Below are positions 22,515 to 35,879 of a stretch of 64,000 bases of DNA, one piece after another. Within the stretch, counting starts at the first letter, position 1, and each line of letters begins with the position of its first letter. A model generated the notes under the pieces. The model was not told the DNA's origin. It made no database searches and saw only the letters and a program-made list of their open reading frames with translations. This DNA comes from Takakia lepidozioides (lineage: Eukaryota > Streptophyta > Takakiopsida > Takakiales > Takakiaceae): contig CM060733.1 of assembly GCA_030704615.1 (NCBI GenBank), forward strand, positions 9,362,001-9,426,000, read 5' to 3'. A program made the translations under genes and the position numbers.

Positions 22515-24454
22515 CTAGATTGTCTTTATAAGAGTTGGGCCCCGTTTCTGATCAAGGCGACTTTTGATAATTACAGGCACTAAAACAAGAAAAGCAATCA
22601 CCGAGATGGTGAGAATGGTTTGAAGATCATACAAATCAGTCAAAGAATTTATCTGGGACATAATACTCCCAGCCTTCACTGCCACCACACTCGCCGGAAT
22701 AAGGCCTACAAATGTGCCCAGCATAAACTCCCTGTACATATTTTCCAAATCCCAACAGCATCTAGCATTAGTATCGTTGCATGCAAGCACCCAAAGACTT
22801 GCATGCAATGAGGGAACTCTCTACCTCTATTTGTCTGCTATCTAGTCCGGATATCTTTTTTTTCCATCACGGCTTACAAGGAAGGGGACACAAGAGTCTG
22901 ATTACCTTAGTGGGACTGATACAAGTGGTGCCGAGACATTGACGAACCAGTTGGGAAGGATCGGCGTTATTCGCAAGAAAAGTATGTAGTTCAACAGATT
23001 GTGGCGATGGCGCTGCACCTCACGGGCCAGCCACTCACAGCGTTCTTGGAAATAGTAGTACACAATCTCCTTCAATATAAAATACGACAGTGCGTAACAT
23101 AGTGCTGATCCAATCGTAGCCAGTACCTGCAACATTATCCCAAAGAGCAGAGAGAGAGATAGAGAGATGACCCTGACCAAAGTCAGTGTAAACAAAAGCT
23201 TCTTCCCCTTCCACTGCCCGTCACGAGTGGATTCAAGGGAGCACTGCATATGAGATCATCAATCATTGTGGACACAAGGAATCACACTCAAGAGGTTGCA
23301 GGTGATCTCTTATAGCTGTTTCTTAGTGTAAGCAGATGATGGCTTGACTACAATAGTGCTCATGAACATACCAGCAAAGAGTTCCTGCAAAATTGTAATA
23401 ATCTGCCGTTCAGTTGATGGTGTCAAGTTGACAGTGAAGATGTTAGCCTTTCTTATTGTCTGTAGGCACCCTGGCTCAAAAGAAAAAGAGGTCTAGAGGT
23501 CCCAGCAATCGGACACTTGAAGCCAAGCTACAACAAACTGAAGCAATCAGCAGAAATCTGCTTTGGGTGGTGTGATAGGGACACTCACCAAAACAAGGAA
23601 GAGAGCCTCATAGAACCCATAGAGGGATCCTGCCAGAATGTTAAGGAAAATTGACCCGGGAATCATGAAAGTCTGCAGGAACAGATAGAGACAGACAATG
23701 CCTACTTGGACCTGCACCAAGAAAATGAATAACTCAAGGAGAATACATGGAATGGCATGCACTTCACAAATTTAAGTAAGATAACTTAGAGAATATATGG
23801 AATCTCATGGACTTAACAAAAAAGTATTAAATTTGATGCTGTAAAAAAGGCCGGCACCAAACACCGTGCTATAATGTATGCATAGATATAGTTAATAGCA
23901 AGTGAAATGGTTGCAAATAGGACAGATAAATGCAAAGCTTGCAGGGTAACTACCTCTCACTCCATAGAGGAAGACCATTTGGTTACCTGCCGCTGATTCT
24001 CCTTCTTATAAATTTCCAGGGTACCTCGAACCACTCGTAGCTCTGACATATTCTTTGGAAACTTCAATACCAGCTCTGGCCCCTCTATAATAACTTCTTC
24101 CCCAGCCTCTCTCCTATCAATCAGCTTCCGTAAATCATCTTCAACTCTCACCACTCCACCTTTCAGGTCCCGTACCTTGGGCAGTGACATGAACAGGAAA
24201 AATACGAAGGAAAATGAGATTGTGAAAATAAGGGCTAGCAGTAGGAGCTTCCGGACCCAAAGAAACTTGTCAATACGACTTGAGGACTTCAGGCCTGAAA
24301 GAAGCTCAGAGCTTAGTGATGCGTCAGGGTAGGGAGAGTGTGAGTCATCCATGTGCAGAGCTGTCTGTCCATATAAAGTATCTGTTGAGCCATAAATGGA
24401 GAAGCTTTCGTCTTCTATATCAGTGCCCAGTGTACCTGTTGCTTCCCTCTCCAT
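22515..24454 (-). CDS. TMEM41-like VTT-domain (SNARE-associated Golgi family) membrane protein, 342 residues
   Basis: Four coding exons join in frame: 24454-23987, 23711-23589, 23126-22906 and 22731-22515, all with GT..AG introns, giving 342 residues. Residues 1-65 are a polar cytosolic region, followed by a first membrane span (LLLLALIFTISFSFVFFLFM). The VTT/DedA core starts at exon 2 with FLQTFMIPGSIFLNILAGSL, typical of TMEM41/VMP1-type lipid scramblases. Exon 3 has GSALCYALSYFILKE and LFLRITPILPNWFVNVSAPL. The last exon holds GLIPASVVAVKAGSIM and a final membrane span, then basic residues. In known relatives these proteins act in ER phospholipid scrambling and autophagy; that role here is inferred. 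A splice acceptor (TTACAG|GG, 24471) just before the start codon shows a 5' UTR intron. Confidence 0.88.
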
Positions 24455-27400
24455 GGTGGTATTGGCATCCCTGTAATGAATCAATTTCAATTCAGAATCA
24501 AGGAATAGGTGTACAGCCTGTAGGATTAACCAATTCCCCAGTACGTGACAATTTTACTACCAAACTCTCATAGCTCTCGCACAGCACACCTCTTTCAAGA
24601 TTGATCTTTTTTCCTAGTTCCCTAGCAGAAGTGTAACCTTAATTGGCAGTGCGTAGCAGGATGGTGAGGAAACCAGATTGAATTCATGATTCTATCCTTA
24701 GCATACTATCCTTATACCACATCCCAGTCACTCTAAAGTGGTCTGGGCAAGAGCTACTCATTGATCCTTCCCTTTAAACCTTCAGTATGACATAATAAGC
24801 TTGGGGACACAGCCCCCCAGGGAATAGTATGATAACCCTCCCCCACAGCTAGTTGAGGTGCTTCAATTTGGGCCAAAAAAAAAAACCAGTACGTAATATT
24901 TTTCATAGCACCCACCCACAATAATCAGAATACAAGGGTCCAACTGCTGATTAAGGGCTGGAATTGACACGACTGGATTCCATCATTGCTGCAGTTTCTC
25001 ACCACAGATACTTTAGATAGAGGGATGTTCCCTGTGAAGGTTGGATATGCTGCTGAGGGCCTAGTCCCTGAGGGGTATCACCCCTACCCAGCCACTGAGG
25101 GAGTTTCCATCCCCGGGGTATGGAAAAGCATCATAGGGCTGGCGCAAGCCAGTGAAATCCGGTCAGAGAGGATTGTCGTGTGGACATCATACATAGAAAA
25201 CACAATAATGATTCCAGCTCTGCTGCTCTAGGTAACAAACTGATACACACACCGTGGCTGATTCCTGATGCAGTCAGTCTGTCAGAGAGAGACAGAGAGA
25301 GACAGAGCTTACAGAGAGCTGGCCAACTGAGGACGTGTGTGTGTCGACTCTTCTATACTTGAAGTGGCCCCCTTCTCCTTCCCACCAAACTCAGGCCTCG
25401 AACGTTCCATCATAGCTCTCCTTCGCAAACCTGCCGAATTGCTACCAATGTTAACTTCTCAATGGCCCCCCGTCAATTCCCCACGTCAGACAGGTAGCAG
25501 ATGTCATCCATTTCAACACTATAGTGTTCACTTCTATACGAAATCAGTTTTCAAATGATTACTTCGCCAAAGCCGTCTTCATTAAAAGGACAGAAGACAT
25601 GCTGTGCAACAATTTTCAACGGTCACAAATTTGAAGAGTGAAACAGCTGCAGAAAACATATTCCACTTAGTGAGATGAGCACAGGTTGCGAGCCCATAAA
25701 CCTGAAGCTAATCTAAGATCACAGGCTTAAAAATCCAAGAGCGAGAAAGGTGAAACGGGAGAGGTAGCAATTAAGGTCTCTTGGAAGTGCGAGAGAGAGA
25801 CAAGAATAAGAGTGTGATCAAGCAAAAGTTATGATTCCACAACAGGGGATTTCCACGTATTACTAGTCATACATGCACCCGAAACGATAGCTCCACCGCC
25901 GCTGTTGTGGCAAGAAGTACGTGATCTTCCTCCTGCTACAACCAACCCACACTTCAGAGATTATCTGGAGGTAGATATGAGCAGAATGTAATTGTGAGGT
26001 GTTTCAGCTAATTTTGGCCACCAGCGAGGTAGACAAAGCTTGCACTCTATGGTCCTATGAAACTTCTAACATAAATCTGCGGAAGAAGCTAACCCTAGAC
26101 TCACGCCATGTGCACATCTTCGAGATTTCTGACTGCCGTGTGTGTGTATCTCTACCTGGCCTTCTCGATCACAGTAAAATTACGCATTCTAACGTCAGGT
26201 CGGTGCAGCCTTCAAATCGACACTCAATCCGCTATAATACCGCTGTCGCCTCATGATGAGGCTAGCGCGGCTTGAGTCTGTGAGCACCATCGCGGCTAAG
26301 TCCTGGGCTTCAGTTCAGTACTGCGAAGGAAATGGGAGGGAATGTGGTCAGAATATCCGAGTACCTCAGGAAGATTTCAAGTGGGCAGCCCACGAACTGG
26401 GCTGGAAAGCGGTATCATTCTTTGTTCTGGATATCGACCCCACAAACATGTCTAGAACTTCTTCGGGCCCCCCGAGAATCTGCGAAGGTTGGTTTTGTTC
26501 GTAAGATATGGAATCACTGAAGGTCGACTCTCAGCTTTCGGATCATCCGAGTGGGCATCACGGGGATATCCAGAGAACAGCACTGGTTTCTTGTGGGTAT
26601 TGTGTATATACGTCTTATCATGTTCCCTAAAATTGTGGGTGGCTGCAAACTTGGCCTTCAATATCACGATTCATTGGAGTGTACGAAGATCCTGCTGGGG
26701 CGGTATAAGACACCACAACAGGTTTTTGCAAGGAGCGAAACAAACAAAAACCTCAAGATCCGCAGTCAATCTTGTACTTCTCCTAAAACTTGGAAGGCAA
26801 ACGGTATTCCCTCTTCATCAGTAGAGCACCACTTGATGAAAGATGTTGATTGGAACACTTTCCATCTCTATGACTTCAAGATGCCTGTGACCTTCATATA
26901 TACGGATAGGCTCTGAAAAATAGTTGCGAGGTTGTGAAAAAATGAGAATGGGAAACGTTTGTCCATTGTTGGCAACTGTAAGTACCTCTGTTTCTTTGTG
27001 GCGAGAATTTATGTGAAGTTTAGACGTTGAGGTGACATTAAGGAGACCTGGCCACGAGCCAGAGTCTTGGCAGCTGGTCTCCTCTTTCAGTCTAAGACAA
27101 CCTTACTTTGCAGGTATATCCGTTTTGGGCCCTCTGTAGAGGTTGGCACCAGGAAATAATGGGTTGAATAATAAGTAATCAACCCAAGTGCTGAGAGTCA
27201 TTAGTTTTTTATGTCTGTTGATGTGAGTTCACGACAGTTGTGTGCTTGCTCCAAAAATCTTCTTCAACACGCCTTGTGTAGTTAGTAGAAAGTGGTAACC
27301 AGTATCTTCAATTTAGCATCAGCACAAAAACAACAGCCTCTTTAACCTGAGCAGGAGACAGAACCTAATCAGGTGTAGAAGTCATAACTGCTTAGCATTG

Positions 27401-27553
27401 TGTGGCATTATAGCACCTAATTTACACCTCTTCCATGACCATGTGCACAGGACAGCCAAGAGAGCCATTGGTGGTTCGAGGCAAATGTGGGGCAGTACTA
27501 ATAGTTGGAAACAATCTCACCTCGAGAAGAGAGCCTGGAGCTGAATCATCAAA

Positions 27554-27618
27554 GAGAGGCCAGTGGGGATTGAACCCACACCCATAAGATGGGGCTGCCC
27601 AAGTGCAGCTATGGCCCC
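27554..27618 (-). repeat. tRNA-like SINE head
   Basis: Read on the minus strand it begins ggggccatagctgcacttgg, which is like a tRNA acceptor strand plus Pol III A box. It ends with a perfect T-arm, gtggg-ttcaatc-cccac, containing the B box ggttcaatcc, then tggcctc, which can pair with the 5' ggggcca. The anticodon arm is shortened (65 nt in all), so it is not a working tRNA. Boxes A and B in this form are the hallmark of tRNA-derived SINEs. The body would run leftward toward about 27420; I could not define its tail or a target duplication. Confidence 0.5.
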
Positions 27619-29297
27619 ACCTGCATGCCACCCTGCCACACCATCACAGCACAGAATGTGATATACTGACACTGAAACTTGGGAAAATCACACTGTCTGA
27701 ATTTCACTTTACAATTGGTCAGCAAACAACAGGGGAAGATTTGCAGAACCCAAAATAACAAAACAAAGAGAGCAGGTTTTGCTTTCTTCTCTCCAACCCA
27801 TTCTGGAACAAAAATCCTTTCTTATTCACCTTGTTAACAAGCCAAACTCAATTTCAAGCTTCACAAGCACAACACATGTATGGATCACTCCACCTTTCAA
27901 GTAGGGACAAGACCTATTTTTCTCTCAAAACTACCCAGCCAGGCTATAGCACACCTGGGCAGCTTATGAACACAGGAAAAACAAAATCCATGACGAGTGC
28001 CTAGAATCTGGATGTAATTTCAGTACCTCCAGTAGAGCCCGACAAAAGCCTAACCATATAAGAATTCATGCACCTGCCGTCAGGCTCTCCCTGTAGAGCT
28101 TAGAAAAGCTCTACGCAGGGACAACTGTCTTCCCTAAATGTGCAGCCTTGGTATGAAACATGGAAACAGCCCACATCAACATCACTGCAGAACCCATAAC
28201 ATGATATTGTTCTCAGCACTTGCAAGCACATCATAGGAGTAAAGCACCAGAGGGAAACAATGAGTAACCAAATCGACAAACAATTACCCTTCGAACCCTC
28301 CCTTCCTTTTTCCCCTCTCTCCGCAAAACATCACAATGCAATCCGAACCCAAGAACTCACAAAGTGCAGCTGTACCTGAGACCATGAAGCCTGGCTGCAT
28401 GCAATCATCACCAAGAAATGAGTCGACCACAAAGGTGATTGTCAAATTTGTCTCAAGAATTTCAAAGCAGTAGAGTTTATCAACACTAGAGAGTAAGAGG
28501 TTCCTTGACGTTGAATGTACCATTGAAGACATGTCAAATAGGAAGAATCAAAAGAGCATTCATTGCTAGCCTCACAAATGCCTCACCTCTGACTACTATA
28601 CATAAATGAGCCGCATAGCTTTGGAAGCTATCTGCGCAATCTCGCAGACACTAATGCATGGGATGCAGAACCTACAAAACGGATGCCTTACAAAGTATAT
28701 TACATCCAATCCTTGTTACTTGAATGATTGAACTTCACAACAAACATCTTCAAAGTCACCTAGATGTTTGCTGGCCAGTCTAAACAACACAATACATATG
28801 CCAAAGAAGTTAGCCAAACGGGTAGCAAGATACCATTCACCTTTAGATGATGTTCAAGTATGACCTTTCAGCTGTCATTACAATCCTCAATACCAATACG
28901 CCATAAGACCATTGTCCTTACCAGAAAACCCTGCTTTTTATTACAGGAACAAATTCTATTCCTCTCTTTTTCCCAGCACCCAAGTCCAAAAGCATATCTG
29001 TATTTCCTCCCCACCTCATAGACACCAAGAAAACAAAATCTGGTACATTGTCAAAGCTGTAAACTGGTGCTTATGCTTCCATGAATGAGTGGAACTCCCT
29101 TAACAAAGCAGATCAACAAACCAATTAATATATCAGAAAGAGGCCAACTGTTTTCACAAGGCTGGGCAAACTATTGTCATAACCTTGACAGCAAGGGGTC
29201 ACCTGTATCCCAAAAAACCAGCAATATGGCATGCTGCACACAATAGTGAAAAAATCTTGCAGAATTTTTGCACAATCACAGAAAAGCTATCAAATGT

Positions 29298-29403
29298 TTC
29301 ACCAGAACCAGGGCCCACCCCCGAAAGGGGGCAGTAGCCGTGAGGCGAAGTGGCTCTTAGTTACGCCGGTTTCGGCCGGAGTCTTCGCTCTTCACCAGAA
29401 CCA
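29298..29403. mobile_element. 80-bp insertion flanked by a 13-bp direct repeat
   Basis: ttcaccagaacca occurs at 29298-29310 and again at 29391-29403. Between them lies an 80-base GC-rich segment unlike its AT-rich surroundings. The insert has two small hairpins (cccccgaaaggggg; ccggtttcggccgg), no terminal inverted repeat and no poly-A. The direct repeats look like a target-site duplication of retroposition length. The source RNA is unknown to me. Confidence 0.6.
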
Positions 29404-31354
29404 TAATGTGGCATAATCCATACATGTATGGGTAGTTATAAGGAGCTATAAATAGTCCACAACCTTCACCAGTTGATACAAAGTGATAACCTTCCAGAAT
29501 GCTCTTGATTCCGAGGTTGGAGCCTAATGCATATTGCTGAACTGGAATGGAAATGACCCAAACAACAAGAGTAACACAGAAAAAGTAGCGACAAACAGAA
29601 TTATGTTGCCAGTTGCACTCTATGGTCTTCACAAGCACATTTCTCAAAGGATAATAAAACCTCCACAAATTCGGAGTTGCATACATGAAGATGGTAAAGC
29701 ACAGAGTTGGTTGGATAGAAGACCAATCAGAAAAATCAATTATCAAGCCTTCCTACCTAATTCAGCACCCCTTGCCCAGGAAAACAGAAAAGACCCCAGT
29801 TGGACAAGACAATGTTTGCTGTAGGAATATATATATATATATATATATATATAGGATCTGAAAGAAGGACCCTACAATCGCCAGACAAATACAATATCTA
29901 ATTGAACTCCTTGCACCCATGCACACGAGCCCTGACAGTGCCAGCATCACTAGAATGGCACCCGCAAACTCTTTGCGAGCTAAGGCATTGAACAGAACCA
30001 TGTAGAGGATGCACCTCCAGCGTATGTATCAGGGTCACCTCATATGAACCGACGAGGCCGCAACCCAAATGCCAGGGCTTCAAACAGAAACACAGTTTGT
30101 GAGACAACTCTCAGGCTCCATACAGCAGGCTGCTTCAAGCAAGACGTCCCAAACTTTTGTCACATGGAATCGATGGAGAGCGAAAGAGGGAGGCTGTCTT
30201 ATCGATCAACAATGCTTGAGTTGCAGCCCAAATTCCACAGCCATCATACAGAAGGAGCCAATTCTTACAGGACAGGATGGGATAGACGTTACGACGAAGA
30301 ACGAGTGGGATCATCATGAAGACAACATAGAGCCATGGTTTTGTCATGGAAAGCATGCCATACCACCCATCGAATGTATGGAAGAGGAGCAGTAGCAGCA
30401 GCAGCAAATTTCTGGAGAGAAAATACAACAACCCATGACATGTAACCAGCATCACATCAATCCACAGAAAAATGTGTTGGTCTCACAAAGCTCAACTGGA
30501 GGATCAAACAAACATCCTGTCATCTGGAATAGAACATGTGTAAACATGCCTAAGAACCAGCTTTGAAGCACATCATCTCGAAAAATATCAGAAACAACAT
30601 ACGGTACAGCATTCATTTCAGAAACAATGTGAGCGACAGCTTGGCATGATAAAAGTACAAACCAACCTTTACAGTTAGAAGCTTAACACTCATGTAACCA
30701 CAGCAGCCTCAGCTTAAGTGTATACTCCAATACAAAGAAAAGGCCGCATAGTGCCACCAAGAAAAATTATGTACTTGACTACCTTGCCACAAATTCATGC
30801 AACATTTAGCAGAGATCACCATTTCTGACAAGTGTTATGAACAGACCTACATACCATCTAATGCAAAAGAGTGACTAACTAAAGTACTCAAAGCCTTGCT
30901 ATAAGCATATTGGAAAAACCGATGCCGATTATGGGTTTTTTCCCCCTGGAACTGACCTAGAGTCTATGTATGAGATTGTGAGAATAATTGCATTAGAAAA
31001 CACATTCACCCCAAATATGAAAGAAGCGAAAATAGGGTGAAAATACTTTCCAGCGACGAAGGAAACCAAGGCCACATGAAAGAATTATTGCAAAGCCACG
31101 ATTTAACAAGGACATAAGAAACAAGGTTGACATCGTCAGCCGTCATTTATGGAATGTAAGGGATTTTACTCCTTTAATCTCATGGGGAATAGTGAGAGAA
31201 AAAGAGAAGAAGAGAGAGACCAGAGAAAGCAAAAAAGAAAAGAGATTTAACTACATCCACAGGGTCAGAGAACTGATGAGACGACAGTGCCGACGTAGAT
31301 TTGGAAGAAGCAGATGCATAAAACAGACAACACTATAGGAAACTTGATGCTCAC

Positions 31355-33000
31355 CTAGAGATTGTAGTATGGTAAAGATGCAAGAGCCCCAACAGTTGAC
31401 GCACGAGGTGCAGATGAAATTGCTAGCTGTGGGCTTTGATACGATGCATATGTATAATGACCTCCTGCAGCCTGTAGCACTGCTGCCTGCTGGGATGCCA
31501 CCGAGTTTGTAGTTGACCCATACAAAGGCAATCCTCCTAGGGAGGTGTAAGCTGTCGGCTGGGCACTGAGCCCACTTGGCTGGGTTCCGTAAGGTGACAT
31601 ACCCAAGTGGCTGCCATATGAAGTCATACCTAAAGAATTTTGCATTGAGCCCTGAGTGAGAGGGGAATTGAGAGATGTGCTGAAGGATGGATTGAGAGAA
31701 TGTCCAAGGGAAGAGGTCAGAGGATGGTTGAGCGAGTATGAGGGATTCAGTGGAGCACTGAGGCTGTTCAGGCCTTGGTTGTGGTTGGTAAGGCTCGTAT
31801 GTAGACTTGAGTTCAGAGCTTGGTTCATGGCCTGGTTCATACTCTGGTTAAGGGGAATTCCAGTGGTAATCAATCCCGGATTGAGTGAACCATACTGCAG
31901 ACTTAACCCTGTTGAGACAACTGCATGCGGATTGGACACCTGCAGCCACAGTTGGACACAATCAATAAATTGGCAAATCCCAGCAACACCTGATGCAGAT
32001 GATACAGAAGCATCATATCCCTTTTTAAACTGTCCTAGAGGCCTTCTGCTACAAAAGCACGTGATCATGACAGTAGTGCCCACAAAGTACCAGAGGTAAA
32101 ATTGCAGACAAAGAAAATGCTAGAATTTATTTCAAGCCCCAATAACAATCACTGACATCCAACCATAGAATCAAAAGTTGCAGGCAAGGTCCTTCACATC
32201 TCATGCAATTGTACCTGCAGAATCATTCTAGCCTCATCACTTTCTGATTTCCCCAGTGGGCCAACCTGTTTTTGTTTCTGACCTTCCACAGCAAGTTTGC
32301 AATACATCTGGTGGCCATCGATTGTTTTTATTGGCTCCTGCAATGCGTTCTTCGTAGACTCCACAGTCTTATAGATAATCAGAGCAAACCCTCTTGACCG
32401 CCCTGTGAATTTATCAAACCCAAGGGGTCCCTCTTCTATCTCTCCAAACTGAGAGAAAATTGCCAGTAGCCTGTCAGCTGCAAGCTCCATAGGCACATTC
32501 CCCACATAGATTTTCCGCTGAGTTATTTCCTGTGTAGAATTAGCCACCGTCGCCCCAGTGGAGGCCAACTGGCAGACAGTCATGCGTCCATCAATCCTTT
32601 TGCTGGGTTCCTTGAGAGAACGCTGCGCACCATCCATGTGTCGAAAGGTTACAAAACCAAATCCCCGGCTCTTACCTGTGCTTTTGTCAGGGATCACTGC
32701 ACCTTCTTCAACCTCCCCATACTGAGCAAAGATCGTCTTCAGAGTGTCCGAGGTGGTGTCCCAGCCCAGACCTCGTACAAATATTTTCCGGTGAGCTGGA
32801 TCCTTGTCAGCCAGCTTGCGAATCTCTTCAAGAACATCTGCATGCCGGGTGGCTGCATCTTCCAGAATAGCCATCAGCTGCTCCTTATTGAAGGGTTCAA
32901 TTAGTTTCTTCACATCCTCTTTCGAGATTTCCAACTCCGAGGGTAGTCCGGTTCCAGTAGTTGAGCCATTTTCCTCCAATTTTCGCTTCTTCACGTCCAT
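31355..33000 (-). CDS. UBA2-like RNA-binding protein with two RRM domains, 456 residues
   Basis: Two coding exons, 33000-32215 and 31939-31355, join at CAG|GTACAA..TGCAG|GTGTCC in frame and give 456 residues. The N-terminus MDVKKRKLEENG carries a basic nuclear-localisation-like stretch. An acidic helix (EDVKKLIEPFNKEQLMAILE) precedes RRM1, with RNP2-like KIFVRGLGWD and RNP1 KSRGFGFVTF. RRM2 has KIYVGNVPM and RSRGFALIIY. Exon 2 is low complexity, rich in Asn, Ser, Leu and Gln, and ends GALASLPYYNL. The layout matches plant UBP1-associated protein 2 family members (about 470 residues), nuclear proteins that bind U-rich RNA and act in mRNA stabilisation and stress signalling. The start was chosen at the MDVKKRK ATG; a longer upstream frame exists but looks non-coding. 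Which UBA2 paralogue cannot be decided. Confidence 0.88.
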
Positions 33001-35284
33001 TTTCAGACTTGAATCTGCAGGTTTCAAAGAAAGAGGAAAAGCAAGATGACCATAGTCAACCTGAACGGACCCGGAAGGTCTGGTGTTACATATCAAAAAG
33101 AAGGAACCAAACTTATGTAGGGAAGGGGATGATGGACAAGTGAGTGGAAACAAGACAAGGAAAAGGGAGCCCAAGGGAAACTCCTTTTAAGATTAAGGGA
33201 CCGGATTCACCAAAAACAAGAGAAGCTGATTTTACGGATTTTATCAATTCTATTGCAAAACTGCTAGGGCAACCCATCGAGGCACCATAACTTCAAAGAA
33301 TCTATCGGCGAGAACAGAAGACCACCAAGGCTCAACTCGAATCCGACCAGCCCTTCAACTTCCTTCAGAGTTTAAGAGTCAGAATTAAATAAGCAGGTTT
33401 ACTATTCCCACCAAACTAACTGCCTTCAAGTTTAATGACAATTCTTTCGACAGTTCTAAAACGTGTATGGCCAAGGGATGGGACAATCCGGGACTTACCT
33501 TGCCCGAACAGCCGCAAATTTTCACGTCTTACCAGTCTCGCTACCTTGACCTTACCAACTGTTGCGTAGAAATGAACCCTAACAGAATCTGAAAACACGA
33601 GATCAAAGGTATTTACTACGTCAACGACCGAAAGGGAAGTGGAGACTGACAAGAGACTCTCTTAATCTAAAAGGCAGGCAAAATCCAACAACTTCCAGTA
33701 CAGAAACTATGAAGACCACGGAAATTCTGTAAACAACCCATCAACACAAAGCCACCAGAAGGAGGAGAGAACCTCTGCAGGTGGTACCTGGGACAGAGAG
33801 AGCGGATACAGTGTAGCCGACCGCCTATAGGTACAATTGTCGCGACCGTATTGCTGACCTTGCAGAGACCCTCGGGAACTTTCTTGGGACCATGAAGAGA
33901 TTAACAAAAATTCGGGTGTGAACAAGTAAAACGTTAAGGACAGGCAAGCTCACCGCTCATTCGATATTGGGACAGTTACCAAGAAAAGACCACGAGTTGC
34001 TGTATTTAGAGTTTAGAGCTCTGAAGGAGGTCAGTGGCGTGGGCGTACAAAGATGTTGTCTCCAAGTAGTTAGACAAACCATCTTCCTCACAACCGTAAT
34101 CTCATAGTATTTAGGCATTGAGCGGATTTATCCAAGTTTGTGGCGTACATGGTGTCATCACAGCTCAGCCAATAAAACTTGTTTTAGGATTTTGAAGATG
34201 GTTACATATGAACTAACTGATTTTAAATGGTTATCATGATTTACCCTTGTCAAATCCCCAAAAACTGAAAAACATAGCTTTACCATTAGGGGCAAGGGCG
34301 GCCTATGGGTGAGTTCGATTTACACCCCTCCGTTGGCGGCCTTTGAACTTCGAAATAATGTAATGTTTAGAGTTTAGACCAGTGTTGGTCTGGTACAGAT
34401 CCTTAACCCTTAATCTCAATTCTTTAAGTAGCTATATGAACACCAACTGTTAGGTTTGTGAAGAATTTCAAATAAGAAGGAAATAATATTGAAGTAGATG
34501 GTCAACTTATTGGTCATCACAATGGCATTAGTTCAACTTCCGCTCTCATGAGTATGAAATGAGATGGGATCAACAAATTCTAATGAGTTGTTTTGGGGTC
34601 AAAATCACTATGTTTGGTTTAGGGAATTCCAAAAAGGCCTAGATGTGAAATGCATCACAATTCAATTGAACTGCAAAAACTAGCTTGAAAACAGCCCTAA
34701 TCTGCTATTCAATTGAATTGTGAGTTGACAATTTGACTCATAATTCAATTGGATTGCAAATTTGAAGTGAATTGTCAACTCGCAATTCAATAGTATATAA
34801 TTATTAACTATTATATATATATATAATATATATATATATATTCAAATCTATATATATGCCATACATATACACATATGAAAATACGAGTTAGAAATACATG
34901 TTGGCAACACTTCTTGCTGCCCATGGCAAGGCTTGAGACTCAAGAGCATACACCCTACCCATTTTTGTCAAGCAGCCAAAACGTAGATGAGGAGCAGAAG
35001 GAGACGTTACACTTGGAAATGAAAAGGCTTGTGCGACCTAGTGTTGTTCCATATAAAAGTTTCCCGAGACTGACAAAAGTTGGCCAGTCCAATGATGCAC
35101 AAAGAAATTTTGTGACGAGGACTAAGAATTCATGGCCAGGTTCTCCGAGGGAAAGATCCCCTTCTAAATCTATTTCATCGCAGGAGGGTCATGGGGGTCT
35201 TACTCGCGTTACAAAAAGACGAACGGTGGATAGAGAAATTAGGAAGATGGTGAGGTTGCCAGAATTTCACGATCGTTTAGCTAG
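33001..35284. other. upstream region of the RRM gene and spacer
   Basis: 33001-34000 probably holds 5' UTR sequence and the promoter of the RRM gene; short minus-strand frames here have no motif. An AT dinucleotide-rich stretch lies at about 34790-34870. 34875-35315 (plus, 146 codons) is Arg/Lys-rich and runs into the terminal repeat of the next transposon relic, so it may be a broken exon. I do not recognise it. Confidence 0.4.
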
Positions 35285-35879
35285 GCGATTGCTAAAGCGT
35301 GAGCAGAATCCGTGAGCAGATTTCTGCTCACGCTTCAGGATCTGCTCACCTATAACCGCGGACACCTATTCGGCGTAGAGGACCTATTACTGTGGGTAGC
35401 GTCCAGTATAACATGCATACCATTTCATCGTTATGGATGAATGGCCGATGAATGTCTGTTGGATGAATGTAGTTTGTGGATGAATTGACAATTAAAAAGC
35501 ATTTTTCAGTAGTGGTTGTCGAATCCCCCCAGGTCCAGAGTGAACCCCTGCCAACTAAGGAGGGTTGTGGTTGTCCTTTTACCAGGTATCCTAAGTCAAG
35601 AGAGATGCTCACACCCAATTGCAAATAAGGTGGAGAGGCCATTTGGTGCTTTAATAAAAATCGTTTGAAAACAGTCGATTCATTCCGACGAAGAATATCC
35701 ACTGCTACTGGAGTCAATGTCCAAAACGAAGGCACAACTGTGTATGAAGACACTAGCCTTGTTCTGCACAAAACGCCCGCTGCAGCCTCCGCATAATACG
35801 ACAACTCAAAATCTATTTGCAAGTTTTCCCCAAAAAAAGCAAAACAAAAAAAAAGTCCTATTTTGTTTTTTTTTTTTTT

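Larger units (their letters stand above)
24471..31354. other. gene-poor region between the two host genes
   Basis: It includes the upstream region of the VTT gene and the downstream region of the RRM gene. 26253-26916 (plus) has consecutive open stretches that change frame, with no recognisable family; it may be a decayed gene. 29357-29746 and 30135-30455 (minus) are open and hydrophobic but partly reflect repeats. Microsatellites: GA-rich at about 25280-25310, (AT)n at 29827-29852, CAG-type at about 30389-30405. A SINE-like head and an 80-bp insertion are listed separately. Confidence 0.45.

Noticed and set aside
27554-27618. functional tRNA gene
   Set aside because: The T-arm and acceptor ends pair, but the anticodon arm is incomplete, so a SINE head is more likely.
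29311-29390. hammerhead ribozyme
   Set aside because: cgaaag and gaggcgaag are suggestive, but the CTGANGA core and a matching cleavage site are not present in the required order.
29357-29746. 129-codon hydrophobic frame as a membrane protein
   Set aside because: No regular span pattern or family motif, and it crosses the 80-bp insertion, so the frame is accidental.
30135-30455. 106-codon frame with a poly-Leu run
   Set aside because: The Leu run comes from a CAG-type microsatellite read on the other strand; no other support.
34875-35315. 146-codon basic protein gene
   Set aside because: It ends inside the terminal repeat of relic C and has no recognised motif; at most a broken exon.
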